Notes: generated by a model not told the origin, from the sequence alone. A stretch of DNA of 60,966 bases from Chitinophagaceae bacterium (GCA_947459295.1 CANHCY010000011.1:1-60966); one strand, 5' to 3'. Counted from the first letter of the stretch, positions 19,389 to 30,900 are shown. A program made the numbers and translations.

Positions 19389-21692
19389 ATGGCAAAAATA
19401 AGTAGCAAAACCACCAAAACAACCCCCAAAGCAGCCCCTAAAAAGGCGCCCGCAAAAATAAAAGGCCCCAGACAGGCCAGCACCATTGTAGACCCAAGTA
19501 ATTTTGACATTTACGGAGGCCTCGAAAAGTATTTTGGTTTTAGAGAGTTTAAAGGTACCCAAGAGCAGGCCATCAACAGTTTATTGAGCGGTAAAGACAC
19601 GTTTGTTATCATGCCAACGGGCGGCGGCAAAAGTTTATGCTATCAATTACCGGCGCTCTTGCAAGAGGGTTGCGCCATTGTGGTGTCTCCACTTATTGCA
19701 CTCATGAAAAACCAGGTAGACCTGGTACGCGGATATAGTGAAAATGACGAAGTCGCACACTTTTTAAATTCTTCTTTAAATAAGGGTCAAATAAAAATAG
19801 TAAAAGATGATTTGCTGGGTGGCAAAACCAAACTTTTATATGTTGCCCCCGAAACATTAACCAAGCAAGAAAATCTTGATTTTTTTAGTGACCTTAAAAT
19901 TTCATTTTTTGCGGTAGATGAAGCGCATTGTATTTCCGAGTGGGGACATGATTTTAGACCCGAGTACAGACGTTTACGCGAAATGATGGACATTATTAAT
20001 CCATCGGTGCCTGTAGTTGCTTTAACTGCAACGGCTACACCAAAAGTTCAAAGTGATATTGTTAAAAATTTAGGATTACGCGACGCTAATATTTTTCTTT
20101 CAAGTTTTAACAGGTCTAATTTATTTTATGAAATTCAGCCTAAAATAAAAAAGGAAGATACGGTTAAGCATATCGTAAAATTTATTTCACAGCACAAAGG
20201 CAAGAGTGGAATTATTTATACCCTAAACCGCAAAACCACCGAAGAATTAGCAGAATTACTGGTGGCTAATAATATTAAAGCGGTTGCGTATCACGCAGGT
20301 CTTGATCAAAAATTAAGAGCCGATAGGCAAGACCAGTTTTTACAAGAAGATGTGCAGGTAATTGTTGCTACCATTGCGTTTGGTATGGGTATAGATAAAC
20401 CCGATATCCGTTTTGTAATACACTTTAATATTCCTAAGTCTATCGAAAATTACTACCAAGAAACTGGTAGAGCAGGACGTGATGGACTAGAAGGCATTTG
20501 TGTATTGTACTATTCTCATAAAGACGTTTCAAAAATAGAACACCTCATGCGCGACAAGCCTTTGAGCGAGCGCGAAGTGGGTAATCAACTCATTGATGAA
20601 ACGGTTGCTTACGCAGAGAGTGGTGTTTGTAGAAGAAAAATATTACTACATTATTTCGGAGAAGAGTGGCCAACACAAAACTGTGGCAATTGTGATAATT
20701 GTAAAAATCCAAAGGAACTCATTGAAGCCAAAGAAGAAGTTGTAAAAATTTTAAAAGTAATTGCTGCACTAGACGAACGCTTTGTGGCAGATTATGTGGT
20801 GAATATGGTGAGTGGTCATTTAACGCCACAAATTTCAATGTTTAGGCATGACGCGTTACCTGAATTTGGAATTGGTAAAGATAAAGACGCACACTTTTTT
20901 AATAGTCTTATCAGACAAATGCTCCTCGAAAATTTAATTCAAAAAGACATTGAAGAATATGGTCTTTTAAAATTAACGGACAAGGGTAAAAAGTTTTTAA
21001 AGAAAGCAAGTAGCTTCAAAATTGTACTCAACAATTTATTTGAAGACGCCAATGCTGATGATGAAGATGGAGATGGCGCTGCACAAGGTGGCGCCGCCGC
21101 AGATGAAAAACTCTTTCAGATGCTTAAAGAGCTGCGTCAAACAGAAGGTAAAAAGAAAAGCTTACCTCCATTTATCATTTTCCTAGAAAGTTCGTTGCAG
21201 GACATGGCTACTTTATTTCCAACCACACTAGAGGAGCTAGAAAGGTGCCAGGGCGTAAGTAAAGGGAAAGCCCTTAAATACGGTAAGCCTTTTGTGGACA
21301 TGATTGCAGCCTATGTAGAAGAGCATGATATTGTGAAGCCAGACGAATTTGTAATGAAGAGCGTGGCCAACAAAGCCAATAATAAAATTTACATCATTCA
21401 AAATGTAGATAAAAAAATACCACTCGAAACCATTGCCAAAAACAAAGGGTTAAAGCTTGATGAATTACTAGAAGAAATGGAAACTATTGCAGCTAGTGGT
21501 ACCAAACTCAATTTAGATTATGCCATTGATGAATGGCTCGATGACTATGATCAAGAAGATATCATTGATTACTTTAAAAGTTGTGAAACCGCTTCCTTAG
21601 AAGTAGCCCAACAAGAACTAAGTGAAAATGATTATAGCCTGGAGCAACTAAAAATAATGCGCATTAAATTTTTAAGCGTTTTTGGAAATTAG
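19389..21692 (+). CDS. recQ: ATP-dependent DNA helicase RecQ
   Basis: This 767-residue 3'-5' superfamily 2 helicase acts in recombination and replication-fork repair. A Lys/Ala/Pro-rich tail (residues 1-30) precedes the helicase core, with Walker A GGGKS at 78-82 and the DEAH box followed by [17 protein letters not shown] helicase motif VI-like [10 protein letters not shown] follows, then the RecQ zinc-binding cysteines ending in NCGNCDNC. The HRDC domain lies around 570-650, and about 110 further residues form the C-terminal extension seen in many Bacteroidota RecQ proteins. An acidic, Gly/Ala-rich linker ([15 protein letters not shown]) precedes HRDC. The basic N-terminal tail is unusual for the family. 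The stop overlaps that of the convergent lipoprotein gene by 4 bases. Confidence 0.95.
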   Translation: MAKISSKTTKTTPKAAPKKAPAKIKGPRQASTIVDPSNFDIYGGLEKYFGFREFKGTQEQAINSLLSGKDTFVIMPTGGGKSLCYQLPALLQEGCAIVVSPLIALMKNQVDLVRGYSENDEVAHFLNSSLNKGQIKIVKDDLLGGKTKLLYVAPETLTKQENLDFFSDLKISFFAVDEAHCISEWGHDFRPEYRRLREMMDIINPSVPVVALTATATPKVQSDIVKNLGLRDANIFLSSFNRSNLFYEIQPKIKKEDTVKHIVKFISQHKGKSGIIYTLNRKTTEELAELLVANNIKAVAYHAGLDQKLRADRQDQFLQEDVQVIVATIAFGMGIDKPDIRFVIHFNIPKSIENYYQETGRAGRDGLEGICVLYYSHKDVSKIEHLMRDKPLSEREVGNQLIDETVAYAESGVCRRKILLHYFGEEWPTQNCGNCDNCKNPKELIEAKEEVVKILKVIAALDERFVADYVVNMVSGHLTPQISMFRHDALPEFGIGKDKDAHFFNSLIRQMLLENLIQKDIEEYGLLKLTDKGKKFLKKASSFKIVLNNLFEDANADDEDGDGAAQGGAAADEKLFQMLKELRQTEGKKKSLPPFIIFLESSLQDMATLFPTTLEELERCQGVSKGKALKYGKPFVDMIAAYVEEHDIVKPDEFVMKSVANKANNKIYIIQNVDKKIPLETIAKNKGLKLDELLEEMETIAASGTKLNLDYAIDEWLDDYDQEDIIDYFKSCETASLEVAQQELSENDYSLEQLKIMRIKFLSVFGN

Positions 21693-22744
21693 TGTACCTC
21701 ATTTTTATAGGCCTTCATTCTTTCCATTACATTTTCTCTTACGTTGACGTAATACAAATTGTAATCTCCAATATGATAGTTTGGATTTTTAACTAAAAAG
21801 CTTCCAAATATTTTTGGCTTCGCTGTCCATAAAACTTTGTCCGTTAATTTTGCCTGTGCAACACCTTTCGCGATTTTATTAAAATTGGTAAGAACCCCGC
21901 CCTTATTGGCTTTCCATGATGCGTTAGGTATCGATTTTGTAAATGTGAGCGGATTGGTAACAATCACATCAAATTTTTCTTTTTGTATAAATGGCGGCGT
22001 GTAGCCTTCTTTGTAAGTTCTCCAACTACATATACAACCTGTTTGTTTTGGGGTATCACAAGGCTTAATAGATGTATATATTTTTGGATTAACTGGGATG
22101 CCTACTAAATAAGCAGCCACCAATTGTTTTTGAAGAGGCTTGCCATCAAAAAATTCTTTCACTAGTCTAATGCCATGTGTAGTACCCTGGCTATGCGAAG
22201 CAATGATAATGGCTCTTCCTTTGTTTTCATTTGCTAAATAATATTCGAACGCTGCTTTAACATCTTGATAGGCGAGTTCAAAAGCGGCGATCGCTAGTGT
22301 TGTATCTGAAGGCGTTATTGGATAGTAGGCGCTTATATGCGTTTGTCTATAGCGTGGCGCAAATAACCTACCTGCTACATTAAATAAACTTCCTTGGTAA
22401 AGCACCGGACTATAATCGGTCCTTGCTGCTAATAGTGCATCTGAAATATCGGCATTTAGGCCATGTGGTTTTTCAGTTCCTAAATAAGTGGTAGGATGAA
22501 TAAAAAATACGTCTACAGCAGTGTCTTTTTGGTAGGATGCCATAAGTGGAGCTGGCACACTATCCGACGGATCTTGAATAGCAGGGTGCGCAGCCCAATA
22601 TCTTACATCACTGTAGTTGGGCACCTTAGGGTCTTTAGAAATTTGGTAGTTGGTCGCTAATTTTTGATAGCTGATGCTACAGCTGGACATAAATAATGCC
22701 AGCACGATCATGGTCAATAGGTTTGTGGGGGTATGTTTCATCAT
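21689..22744 (-). CDS. DUF3089-family alpha/beta-hydrolase-like lipoprotein
   Basis: The protein matches the DUF3089 family, secreted proteins with an alpha/beta-hydrolase fold whose substrate is unknown. From the start at 22744 it is 351 residues with a lipoprotein-type signal peptide (basic-hydrophobic segment, then MSSC) and so is probably lipid-anchored in the envelope. The nucleophile elbow is visible as SHSQGT in the middle of the protein, preceded by an IIIA beta strand. A CICSWRTY segment is characteristic of the family. An ATG at 22765 would add seven residues ahead of the signal peptide and fits less well. It is convergent with recQ, overlapping by 4 bases, and no close partner gene is seen. 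Confidence 0.75.
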   Translation of the reverse strand: MMKHTPTNLLTMIVLALFMSSCSISYQKLATNYQISKDPKVPNYSDVRYWAAHPAIQDPSDSVPAPLMASYQKDTAVDVFFIHPTTYLGTEKPHGLNADISDALLAARTDYSPVLYQGSLFNVAGRLFAPRYRQTHISAYYPITPSDTTLAIAAFELAYQDVKAAFEYYLANENKGRAIIIASHSQGTTHGIRLVKEFFDGKPLQKQLVAAYLVGIPVNPKIYTSIKPCDTPKQTGCICSWRTYKEGYTPPFIQKEKFDVIVTNPLTFTKSIPNASWKANKGGVLTNFNKIAKGVAQAKLTDKVLWTAKPKIFGSFLVKNPNYHIGDYNLYYVNVRENVMERMKAYKNEVH

Positions 22745-22833
22745 AGATAAGACAAAATTAAACATTTCTGGGCTGCTTTATAGCAATATCCTCTGTTAAA
22801 TAAGCGTTTTATACTTATAATAATCACATATTT

Positions 22834-23778
22834 ATGTCAATACCAGTAGTTGATTTAGCAGATTTTTTGAGTGGCGACGCTGCTAAAAAAGCCTCTTTTG
22901 TAAAAGCACTTGGTGAAGCCTACGAAACGGTTGGTTTTGTGGCTGTAAAAAACCATGGAATTCCAGACGCGTTGATTACTGCACAATATGATCAGGTGCA
23001 GCAGTTTTTTTCGTTGCCCCTAGAAAAAAAACTAACCTACCAAATAGAAGGGTTGGCGGGTCAGCGCGGATATACAAGTTTTGGAACTGAGCACGCCAAA
23101 GGAAGTGAGGCGCCGGATTTAAAAGAATTTTTTCAATACGGGCAAACCGTTCCAGCAAACCATCCATTAAAATGGGAATATCCAGACAATGTGGCTGTAG
23201 CAGAAATTCCTTCACTCAATAATACATTACTAGAAGCATATCGAAATTTTGAAAAAAGTGGAAAAGCTTTATTACAAGCCATTGCTATTTATTTAGATCT
23301 TGATGAATATTTTTTTGATGCACATATCGAAGAAGGCAATTCAATTTTACGTTGCATTCACTATCCACCTATTACGCAGGAACCTAAATCTGCCATACGC
23401 GCGGAGCAGCACGAAGACATTAATTTAATTACTTTGTTAGTGGGCGCTTCTGCAGATGGACTTCAAATATTAACGAAGGGAGGAGAGTGGGTAGGTGTTA
23501 CTTCGCTACCAGAACAAATTGTTGTAAATGTCGGCGATATGCTTCAAAGGCTTACCAATAATAAATTAAAAAGTACGACACACAGAGTGGTGAATCCACC
23601 CAAAGAGCACTGGCATACGAGTCGTTTTTCGATGCCATTTTTCTTGCATCCAAAAAGTGAAATGAGTTTAGTTTGTTTAGATAGTTGTATAGATGATGCA
23701 CATCCAAAAGCATATCCTGATGCTACTGCTGGTGAATACTTAGATGAAAGGCTTCGCGAAATTGGATTAAAAAAATAA
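22834..23778 (+). CDS. 2-oxoglutarate/Fe(II)-dependent oxygenase, isopenicillin N synthase-like
   Basis: This 314-residue protein belongs to the non-heme iron dioxygenase superfamily with an N-terminal DIOX_N region (VKNHGIP motif) and a C-terminal catalytic jelly roll. The iron ligands are visible as His-Glu-Asp in [14 protein letters not shown] and a distal His in STTHRVVNP. The RFSMPFF segment supplies the Arg and Ser that bind 2-oxoglutarate. The substrate cannot be told from sequence; relatives include isopenicillin N synthase, ethylene-forming enzyme and flavonoid oxygenases. The stop codon is 2 bases before the TTG start of the transporter gene, so the two are probably co-translated, a clue that the enzyme and transporter share a physiological context. 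Confidence 0.88.
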   Translation: MSIPVVDLADFLSGDAAKKASFVKALGEAYETVGFVAVKNHGIPDALITAQYDQVQQFFSLPLEKKLTYQIEGLAGQRGYTSFGTEHAKGSEAPDLKEFFQYGQTVPANHPLKWEYPDNVAVAEIPSLNNTLLEAYRNFEKSGKALLQAIAIYLDLDEYFFDAHIEEGNSILRCIHYPPITQEPKSAIRAEQHEDINLITLLVGASADGLQILTKGGEWVGVTSLPEQIVVNVGDMLQRLTNNKLKSTTHRVVNPPKEHWHTSRFSMPFFLHPKSEMSLVCLDSCIDDAHPKAYPDATAGEYLDERLREIGLKK

Positions 23779-23780
23779 CT

Positions 23781-25034
23781 TTGGCTTTACTTCGTCATAT
23801 ACCATTTTTACGCGCCGTTATTTGGCATAGCTTAACAGCTTTTGGTGGCCCACAAGGTCACCTGGGTATGATGATGAAAACTTTTGTGCATCGACGTAGA
23901 GATGTTACAGAAGCTGAATTACTAGAGTACAATGGGTTTTGTCAACTCTTGCCCGGCGCTTCCTCTACGCAAACATTGGCGCTGATTGGTTATAAAAGAG
24001 GTGGCTATAGATTAGCAGTATTAACGCTTTTAATTTGGATTACACCTGCATGTGCACTCATGGGTGGACTTTCATTTTTACTCAATTATTTCGAAGATAA
24101 AAATCAGGTGATTGGAGCGTTTAAATTTATTAGACCCATGGCAATCGGGTTTATTGCTTATTCAGCGTTAAAGATTTTAAAGATTGCCGTTCATAATACC
24201 ATCACACGTGTCATATTGGTAGTTGGTGCTGCTGCTACGTTTTTATTTTTTAAAACACCATGGATATTTCCTGCCTTAATTGTAGTTTCTGGTATTGCAA
24301 CAAATTTTAGTGATAAAAGAATTCCTGAAAAAGAAAAGCCCGTTAAAAAAATCAAGTGGGTTAATTTATTTTTATTTATTGCATGCTTTGCACTCGCCGG
24401 TTATTTATCAGAAACAGCGACACGTAATAACTGGGAGAATAGAAAAGCTTTTAACTTATTTGAGCACAATTATAGAAATGGAAGTTTGGTATTTGGCGGT
24501 GGTGATGTGCTGATGCCACTCTTATACGAGCAGTATGTAACCAGGCCTGCCTCTAAACGTATCATCGATAATAAGCGTGATGTTTTAAAAATGAACCAAG
24601 CCGACTTTTTAACGGGTTCAGGTATTGTAAGGGCCATACCGGGTCCTGTATTTTCTATTGCAGCATTTTCGGGGGGTATGACTATGCGATCGGAAGGAGC
24701 GTCTGCACAAATGCTTGGCATTATTATTGGCGCAATAGGTATTTTTTTACCGAGCGCTTTTTTAGTACTGTTCTTTTTTCCGGTTTGGAGTTATGTAAAA
24801 CGCTATGTAGTAATATTTAGATCATTGGAAGGCATTAACGCTGCCGTTGCCGGTATTTTATTTGGTGCTACTGCTTATTTGATGAAAGACCATTTTTCAG
24901 ACCCTGCCGCTGCAAGTTATTTGTGGATACAGTGGTTGGTTGTTGTAGGCACTGTTTTATTACTTCGCATCAATAAAATACCTGCACCCCTTATTGTGGC
25001 GTCTATATTTTTACTGGGTTTATTGCTTCACTAA
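23781..25034 (+). CDS. chrA: Chromate transporter (CHR/ChrA) family protein
   Basis: This 417-residue polytopic membrane protein has the two-halves architecture of long CHR proteins. The N-terminal half carries [11 protein letters not shown] and a [14 protein letters not shown] segment. The C-terminal half carries the matching [11 protein letters not shown] and a [12 protein letters not shown] segment. The family exports chromate, but many members have unproven substrates, so resistance is only an inference. The start is TTG at 23781: the conserved FGGP motif precedes the first internal ATG (codon 29), so translation must begin upstream of it. It is tightly coupled to the upstream oxygenase gene. 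Confidence 0.85.
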   Translation: MALLRHIPFLRAVIWHSLTAFGGPQGHLGMMMKTFVHRRRDVTEAELLEYNGFCQLLPGASSTQTLALIGYKRGGYRLAVLTLLIWITPACALMGGLSFLLNYFEDKNQVIGAFKFIRPMAIGFIAYSALKILKIAVHNTITRVILVVGAAATFLFFKTPWIFPALIVVSGIATNFSDKRIPEKEKPVKKIKWVNLFLFIACFALAGYLSETATRNNWENRKAFNLFEHNYRNGSLVFGGGDVLMPLLYEQYVTRPASKRIIDNKRDVLKMNQADFLTGSGIVRAIPGPVFSIAAFSGGMTMRSEGASAQMLGIIIGAIGIFLPSAFLVLFFFPVWSYVKRYVVIFRSLEGINAAVAGILFGATAYLMKDHFSDPAAASYLWIQWLVVVGTVLLLRINKIPAPLIVASIFLLGLLLH

Positions 25035-25051
25035 AAACTAGTTAAATTATA

Positions 25052-25116
25052 GCTTCAAATGCGGTAATCTGCGCTTACTGTTATAATATTACATTTAAAT
25101 CTGCTGCATTTGAAGC
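25052..25116. repeat. 11-bp inverted repeat spanning a TTG start codon
   Basis: GCTTCAAATGC (25052-25062) and GCATTTGAAGC (25106-25116) are perfect reverse complements. With wobble pairs the stem could extend to about 15 pairs around a loop of about 35 bases. The right arm contains the TTG start (25110-25112) of the next gene. It could act as a translational gate, as an attenuator after chrA, or as a protein-binding site. No T-tract follows, so a classical terminator is unlikely. Confidence 0.6.
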
Positions 25117-25886
25117 GAAGGCTACTCCCTTTTATTATTGTTTTTTGCCTATTACTAGGCCAATTGCCTAAAGCCTCCGCGCAGTATGTAACCATTGCAG
25201 GAACCGTCTATGACTTAACCGCCCGTAATCCATTAGAAGCTGTAGCCGTTCGATCCACATCGGGAAGAGGAGGCGTTACAGATTCGGCAGGCAGGTATAT
25301 CGTTACCGTTTTAAAAACCGATTCTATTTGGTTTTCAATGATTGGTAAAAACACCATGAAATACCCTGTTGATACCATTTCTAACTTGGACAATTTTAAT
25401 ATCATGATTCATGTGAAGGCTACAGATTTGCCTGAAGTGAAAGTGCGTAATAATTATTACAAATACGATTCAATTCAAAATAGAATTGACAATGCTAAAG
25501 CTTTTAATTTCCAAAAACCAGGCCTTCGATTATCATCCAATCCCAATTATAATCCTGGCGGATTAACGATTGGATTTGATTTAGAAGCCATCATCAATAT
25601 GTTTAGGTTTAAGCGCAACCAAAACATGGAATTTTTACAAAAAAGACTGATCGATCAAGAGCAAGAAAAATATGTCAACTACAGATTTAGTAAAGCCTTT
25701 GTTCGAAAAATTACACTCTTAAAATCGCCGGAATTAGATACGTTTATGGTTCGCTTTAGACCTCCTTACGAACTCGTAACAAAAATGAATGATTTAGAAT
25801 TCGGTTATTACATCGAAAAGCAACTTGAAATTTATAGGCGAACTAAAAATTCGTACCGGGGCAGTTTGCGCCGACGGGATGATTAA
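25110..25886 (+). CDS. Exported protein with carboxypeptidase-regulatory-like domain
   Basis: This 258-residue protein has a clear signal peptide (KRR, then a hydrophobic run ending at ASAQ). It is followed by a carboxypeptidase regulatory-like beta-sandwich (about 25-110), recognisable by IAGTVYDLTARNPLEAVAV and by DSAGRYIVTV. The rest (110-258) is charged and without recognised domains. Such domains are common in Bacteroidota cell-envelope proteins, sometimes as the plug-proximal part of TonB-dependent receptors, but no barrel is present here. No ATG precedes the signal peptide in frame, so TTG at 25110 is taken as start; it lies within an inverted repeat. The next exported-protein gene follows after 14 bases. 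Specific function unknown. Confidence 0.7.
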   Translation: MKRRLLPFIIVFCLLLGQLPKASAQYVTIAGTVYDLTARNPLEAVAVRSTSGRGGVTDSAGRYIVTVLKTDSIWFSMIGKNTMKYPVDTISNLDNFNIMIHVKATDLPEVKVRNNYYKYDSIQNRIDNAKAFNFQKPGLRLSSNPNYNPGGLTIGFDLEAIINMFRFKRNQNMEFLQKRLIDQEQEKYVNYRFSKAFVRKITLLKSPELDTFMVRFRPPYELVTKMNDLEFGYYIEKQLEIYRRTKNSYRGSLRRRDD

Positions 25887-25900
25887 TTATCTTTATCATC

Positions 25901-26866
25901 ATGCGGTTTTTAATTACCCTATTATTTTGCACTTTATTTGTTGCATTGTCTGCGCAAAATAAAACCGGCGTATGGTATGGTGCCATTGTGTTTGAGCCCG
26001 ATGGTGTTAGAGAATTAGATACAGAATCACGTATTCGAGTAGATCCACAGGCAGGCCGTATCGTTAATGTGCCTCCTATGTATGCAGGCTCTATGTCACT
26101 TTCAAAATCAAGAACGTATACAAAAGCTAAATTAGAAATTATTGATACTGCAAATCAAATGATGGCCGTGCTTACTACTTTTAGTGCCGATCAAAAAAAG
26201 CTAAGTGCTTATTTATTTTATGTATCTGCTACCCCTACCGAAAAATATAATTATTACGCCAAAGCAGTTCGTTGTTTAGTGAATGAAACAGAACATACGC
26301 CTAGTTTATTTGACCTTCACGGTAATTTTATTTTTACAGATACGAGTGTTGTATTTAGTGGTATTTGGGAAAGTCCTTTTGGGAAAAGTAGGTTAGGGAA
26401 ATTTAGCTTTCAGCCAAGCATACAATCTGTCAATGTGAATCCAGAACTTCTTATTCAGTGGAATGATGTTGTACATGTGATACCTGGTGTAACTGACATT
26501 GAAAACTGGGCACCTTCCACAAGTAATTTTGATACGCTTCTTACCAAATCATTTTATATCGATTTTTCAATAGCGGAAACAGGTGCCATGGATAACGATA
26601 CGCTATCCGTATTACTGGATGGCCAGGTAGTAGAAGAAAATCTGGTGCTCACCGATAAAAAACACGATTTCAGGGTCAATATTACAACCAAAGACTACCA
26701 TCAATTAACCATTCGAACTAAAAGTGAGGGTTCCATTAAAGGAACAGGCTATCTTTTAAGCATTGCTACTAAGGAAAATGTTTATAAATACAACCTCACG
26801 CAGTACAAGTACAATCAATCGGATTGGTTTTTTCATAAGGTAGGTTCTAGAGACCGTTCTAATTAG
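25901..26866 (+). CDS. Exported hypothetical protein
   Basis: I do not recognise this 321-residue protein. It starts at an ATG with a typical signal peptide (MRFLITLLFCTLFVALSAQ), so it is periplasmic or outer-membrane-associated. The mature part opens with NKTGVWYGAIVFEPDG, reminiscent of lipocalin-like beta-strands, and is rich in predicted beta structure throughout, with no catalytic motif, coiled coil or membrane segment that I can see. It has no sorting domain. It lies 14 bases downstream of the regulatory-domain protein and 48 bases upstream of the RND adaptor, so it could belong to the same unit, though a small hairpin separates it from the adaptor. Confidence 0.7.
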   Translation: MRFLITLLFCTLFVALSAQNKTGVWYGAIVFEPDGVRELDTESRIRVDPQAGRIVNVPPMYAGSMSLSKSRTYTKAKLEIIDTANQMMAVLTTFSADQKKLSAYLFYVSATPTEKYNYYAKAVRCLVNETEHTPSLFDLHGNFIFTDTSVVFSGIWESPFGKSRLGKFSFQPSIQSVNVNPELLIQWNDVVHVIPGVTDIENWAPSTSNFDTLLTKSFYIDFSIAETGAMDNDTLSVLLDGQVVEENLVLTDKKHDFRVNITTKDYHQLTIRTKSEGSIKGTGYLLSIATKENVYKYNLTQYKYNQSDWFFHKVGSRDRSN

Positions 26867-26868
26867 GT

Positions 26869-26890
26869 TTTGCTCTATTTATTGAGCAAA
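26869..26890 (+). other. Small hairpin between hypothetical gene and RND adaptor
   Basis: TTTGCTC and GAGCAAA form a perfect 7-bp stem with an 8-base AT loop, 2 bases after the hypothetical gene's stop. There is no T-tract directly after it, so it is at best a weak terminator. It may also be an mRNA-processing or stability element separating the two exported-protein genes from the efflux genes. Confidence 0.3.
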
Positions 26891-26914
26891 TAATTTACCT
26901 TTAAGGCTCTTAAA

Positions 26915-27979
26915 ATGAATGCTTTGAAAAGATGTTGTCTACCCATAGTGCTTCTTTTAGCACTTGTAGCCTGTAAAGGTAAGCCTGATCAAAAAAAACA
27001 AAAAGATGGAGGTCCTAAAGCCGCTATCGTAGACGTTATTATTGCATCAAATAATAAAATCAATAAACAAATTGAAGTGAATGGTTCGGTCCTTCCAAAC
27101 GAAATGACAACCATTCAATCTGAAGTAAGTGGTCGCGTCACTTTTTTACAAATTCCAGAAGGATCCACGGTTGCTGCAGGTACTGTTTTAGCACGTATCA
27201 ATGATGCTGATTTAAAAGCGTCTCAACAAAAAATAAATGTGCAATTAGATCTCGCGCAAAAAAATGAAGTACGACTTAAAAAATTATTGTCTATTGGTGG
27301 TATTAACCAAGCAGACTATGACGTTGTGCTCAATCAAGTAAATACATTAAAGGCAGATTTATCTGTATTGCAAGCGCAGCTTGATAAAACGGTGATTAAA
27401 GCGCCTTTTGCTGGGATATTAGGTCTTCGTATGATTAGCATGGGTGCCTACCTTACACCTGCTACTGTTATAACAACGATTCAACAAGTAAATCAGCTTA
27501 AAATTGATTTCTCGGTTCCTGAAATTTATGCGCAAAAAATTAAAAAAGGCACTATTGTGCATGTGCAATCTGCAGATAATAAAACAAAATCTGATGCCGT
27601 TGTGATAGCGACAGAGCCGCTTATCAATGCAACTACACGAAATTTAAAAGTACGTGCTTTACTAAGGGGACAGGCATTTAACTTAGGCGCATTTGTAAAA
27701 ATATCTATTGATGCTTCTGCACCTGCTAACAGTATTTTAATTCCGTCTAATTGTATTATTCCAGAATCAACTGTCAAAAAAGTAGTGGTTGTAAAAGATG
27801 GTATTGGACAACTCGTTGAGGTGGAAACAGGCGAAAGAAATGAAGGTCTTGTGCAAATTGTAAAAGGGTTATCGGTGGGTGATAGTATTGCTGTGAGTGG
27901 TGTATTGTTTGTAAAACCAAATTCGCCGGTTAAAGTAAGAAGTGTAAAATTATTAAGTGACATTGCAACGCTAGACTAA
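26915..27979 (+). CDS. RND efflux periplasmic adaptor (membrane fusion protein)
   Basis: This 354-residue HlyD/MFP-family adaptor bridges an inner-membrane RND pump to an outer-membrane channel. It has a lipoprotein signal (LLALVAC, Cys about 20) followed by a Lys-rich linker. The flattened beta-barrel/lipoyl halves contain VSGRVTFLQIPEGSTV and TVIKAPFAGILGLR, flanking a short alpha-hairpin (about 105-155). The membrane-proximal domain ends with a VKVRS strand. It lies 2 bases upstream of the RND permease gene, confirming the pair. No TolC-like gene is adjacent, so the outer-membrane partner must come from elsewhere. Substrate range cannot be predicted from sequence. Confidence 0.92.
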   Translation: MNALKRCCLPIVLLLALVACKGKPDQKKQKDGGPKAAIVDVIIASNNKINKQIEVNGSVLPNEMTTIQSEVSGRVTFLQIPEGSTVAAGTVLARINDADLKASQQKINVQLDLAQKNEVRLKKLLSIGGINQADYDVVLNQVNTLKADLSVLQAQLDKTVIKAPFAGILGLRMISMGAYLTPATVITTIQQVNQLKIDFSVPEIYAQKIKKGTIVHVQSADNKTKSDAVVIATEPLINATTRNLKVRALLRGQAFNLGAFVKISIDASAPANSILIPSNCIIPESTVKKVVVVKDGIGQLVEVETGERNEGLVQIVKGLSVGDSIAVSGVLFVKPNSPVKVRSVKLLSDIATLD

Positions 27980-27981
27980 TT

Positions 27982-30900
27982 ATGAATATTTCTGAACTAG
28001 CCCTCAAAAGACCCATACTTGCCACAGTGATGAATTTACTCATCATTTTATTTGGCGTTGTTGGGTATAATTTTTTATCGGTTCGTGAATATCCAGCCAT
28101 CGATCCACCCGTTGTTAATGTGCGTACGTCTTACGCTGGTGCCAATGCAGATATTATTGAAAGCCAAATCACAGAACCTTTAGAGAAATCTATTAATGGT
28201 ATCCCTGGTATTAAAACCATTAACTCTTCAAGTAATAATGGTTCAAGTAATATTAGTATTGAATTTGAAGTGGATCAGGATTTAGAAGCGGCGGCTAATG
28301 ATGTAAGAGATAAAGTGAGCCAGGCCACCAGAAATTTACCTCAAGATATTGATGCGCCACCTGTTGTTAGTAAATCTGATGCGAGCAGTGATTTTATTTT
28401 GCTCATGGCAGTACAAAGTAAAACTAAGGGCCTCATGGAACTTAGCGAATACGCAGAAAATGTACTACAAGAAAGATTTCAAACCATTCCTGAGGTAAGC
28501 TCCGTAAGTATTTTTGGGCAGAAGCGTCCTGCCATGCGTATTTGGATTGATCCTAATAAACTCAATGCGTTTAATCTTACCTATTCTGATTTTAGAACGG
28601 CACTCAATAGAGAAAATGTTGAGATTCCTTCAGGTAAACTCTATGGTAATAAAACAGAATTAACCATTAGGGCACTGGGTAAATTGCAAACCGAAGATGA
28701 TTTTAAAAATTTAATCATTGTTGAAAATGAGGCGGGTATTATTCGTTTAAAAGACATTGCAAAAGTTGAAATTGGTCCAGAGCAAGAAGAGTATAGTTGG
28801 AAATTAAATGGTATTAATGGTGTGGGTGTTATTATTTCTCCGCAGCCTGGTGCCAACTATATTAAAATTGCAGATGAGTTTTACAAGCGGGTTGAGGAGA
28901 TTAAGAAAAACGAAAAAGGCGATTTTGAATTTACGCCATTAATTGACCAAACAAAAAATGTTAGAAGAGCCATTAAAGAAGTAGAAGAGACTTTACTTAT
29001 TTCATTTACACTTGTGGTACTTGTAATTTTCTTTTTCTTCAGAAACTGGCTTATTGCGATTCGCCCAATCATTGATATTCCTATCTCACTCATTGCTACA
29101 TTTTTTGTCATGTACATTTTTGGATTCTCCATCAATGTATTAACGCTTCTGGGTATTGTACTTGCAACCGGGTTGGTGGTGGATGATGGAATTGTTGTAA
29201 CCGAAAATATATTTAGAAAATTAGAGCTTGGATTACCTATTAGAAGAGCGGCATTAGAAGGCAGTAAAGAAATATTTTTTGCTGTTATTTCTACCTCTAT
29301 TACACTTGCTGTTGTGTTTTTGCCTGTTATTTTCTTACAAGGTTTTGTAGGAAGTTTATTTAGAGAATTTGGTATTACGGTAGCAGCTGCTGTATTAATA
29401 TCTGCCTTTGTTTCTTTAACCATTACGCCGGTATTAAATGTGCTCTTAACTAAAAAAGGTGCAGGTCATGGTAAATTTTACGAGCAAACAGAGCCGTTTT
29501 TTAGAGGTATGGAAAACGGCTATAAGCGTTTATTAGCTGCTTTTGTAAGGGTAAGGTGGATCGCATGGGTTATTGTGGTGTTTTGTTTAGGTGCTATTTA
29601 TTTTGTTGGAAAAAATTTACCATCGGAACTAGCGCCACTTGAAGATAGAAGTAGTATTCGTTTTCAAATGACGGGTCCCGAAGGCGCTTCCTTTAATTAT
29701 ATGAGTGATGTGGCAGGGGGCCTCACCGATTATTTATCTGATTCTATTCCTGAAAAATCATTTGTCTTTGCTTCGATACCAGGTTTTAGTGGAAATGGTG
29801 GCGTAAATGGTGGTACTGCAAGAATTGCACTGGTAGATCCTGAAGACCGTAAAAGATCACAAAGTGATATTGTAAAAGCGGTTACTAAAAAATTGCCTCA
29901 GTTTAACAATGCAAGAATTTTTCCTGTCGAGGAACAAACTATTTCTGTGGGGCTTGGCTCAAGAGGCGCACTACCTATTCAACTTATCTTACAAAACCTA
30001 GAGTTTGAAAAAATAAAAGCAATTATTCCTAAATTTTTGGAGGAAGCAAGAAAAGACAAGACCTTTCAAAACGTAGACGTAAATTTAAAGTTTAGTAAAC
30101 CCGAACTTCAATTAACCATTGACAGAATAAAAGCAAAAGACTTAGGTTTATCTATATCTGATGTTGCTGATGTGGTGTCTAGTGCCTTTAGCGGCCGAAG
30201 ATTGGCGTATTTTACCATGAAAGGCAAACAGTATGATGTTATTTCTCAGGTTTCATTAAGTGATCGACAAACACCTAGCGATATTTTAAGTTTGTATGTG
30301 CGTAATAACCGTGGCGAAATGATTCCACTCTCTGCTGTTGTGGATTTAAAAGAAAGTTCTAACCCGCCCACTCTTTATCACTACAACAGATTTAGATCTG
30401 CTACAATTAGTGCATCCTTAGCAGAAGGGAAAACCATTGGGGATGGTGTAAAAGCGATGGATGAAATATCTAAACGTTTATTAGATGAAAGTTTTCATAC
30501 CGCGTACGGTGGTCCTTCTCGTGATTTTAAAGAGAGTTCATCTAACACAACATTTGCATTTTTATTAGCGCTTTTACTTATTTACTTAGTATTAGCTGGT
30601 CAATTTGAAAGTTTTAAAGATCCATTTATTATTATGATTACGGTGCCGCTGGCAATTGCGGGTGCACTTATAAGTTTATGGATGTTTGATCAAACGCTCA
30701 ATATATTTTCACAAATTGGTATGATCATGCTCATTGGGCTAGTGACCAAGAATGGAATATTAATTGTAGAATTTGCAAATAATAAAAGAATAGAAGGGTT
30801 AGCTAAAAAAGAAGCCGTGTTAGAAGCCGCTTCCCAACGTTTGCGTCCAATTCTAATGACGAGTCTAGCTACAGCGCTTGGCGCCCTACCTATTGCACTT

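Noticed and set aside
21689..22765. Mobile-element or phage origin of the DUF3089 gene
   Set aside because: No inverted repeats, integrase or base-composition shift is visible, and the short overlaps with neighbouring genes indicate a settled chromosomal gene.
28881..29423. 180-codon open frame antisense to the RND pump gene
   Set aside because: It lies wholly inside a strongly conserved pump gene on the other strand, is low-complexity (Ser/Thr/Asn/Ile-rich) and has no recognisable motif.
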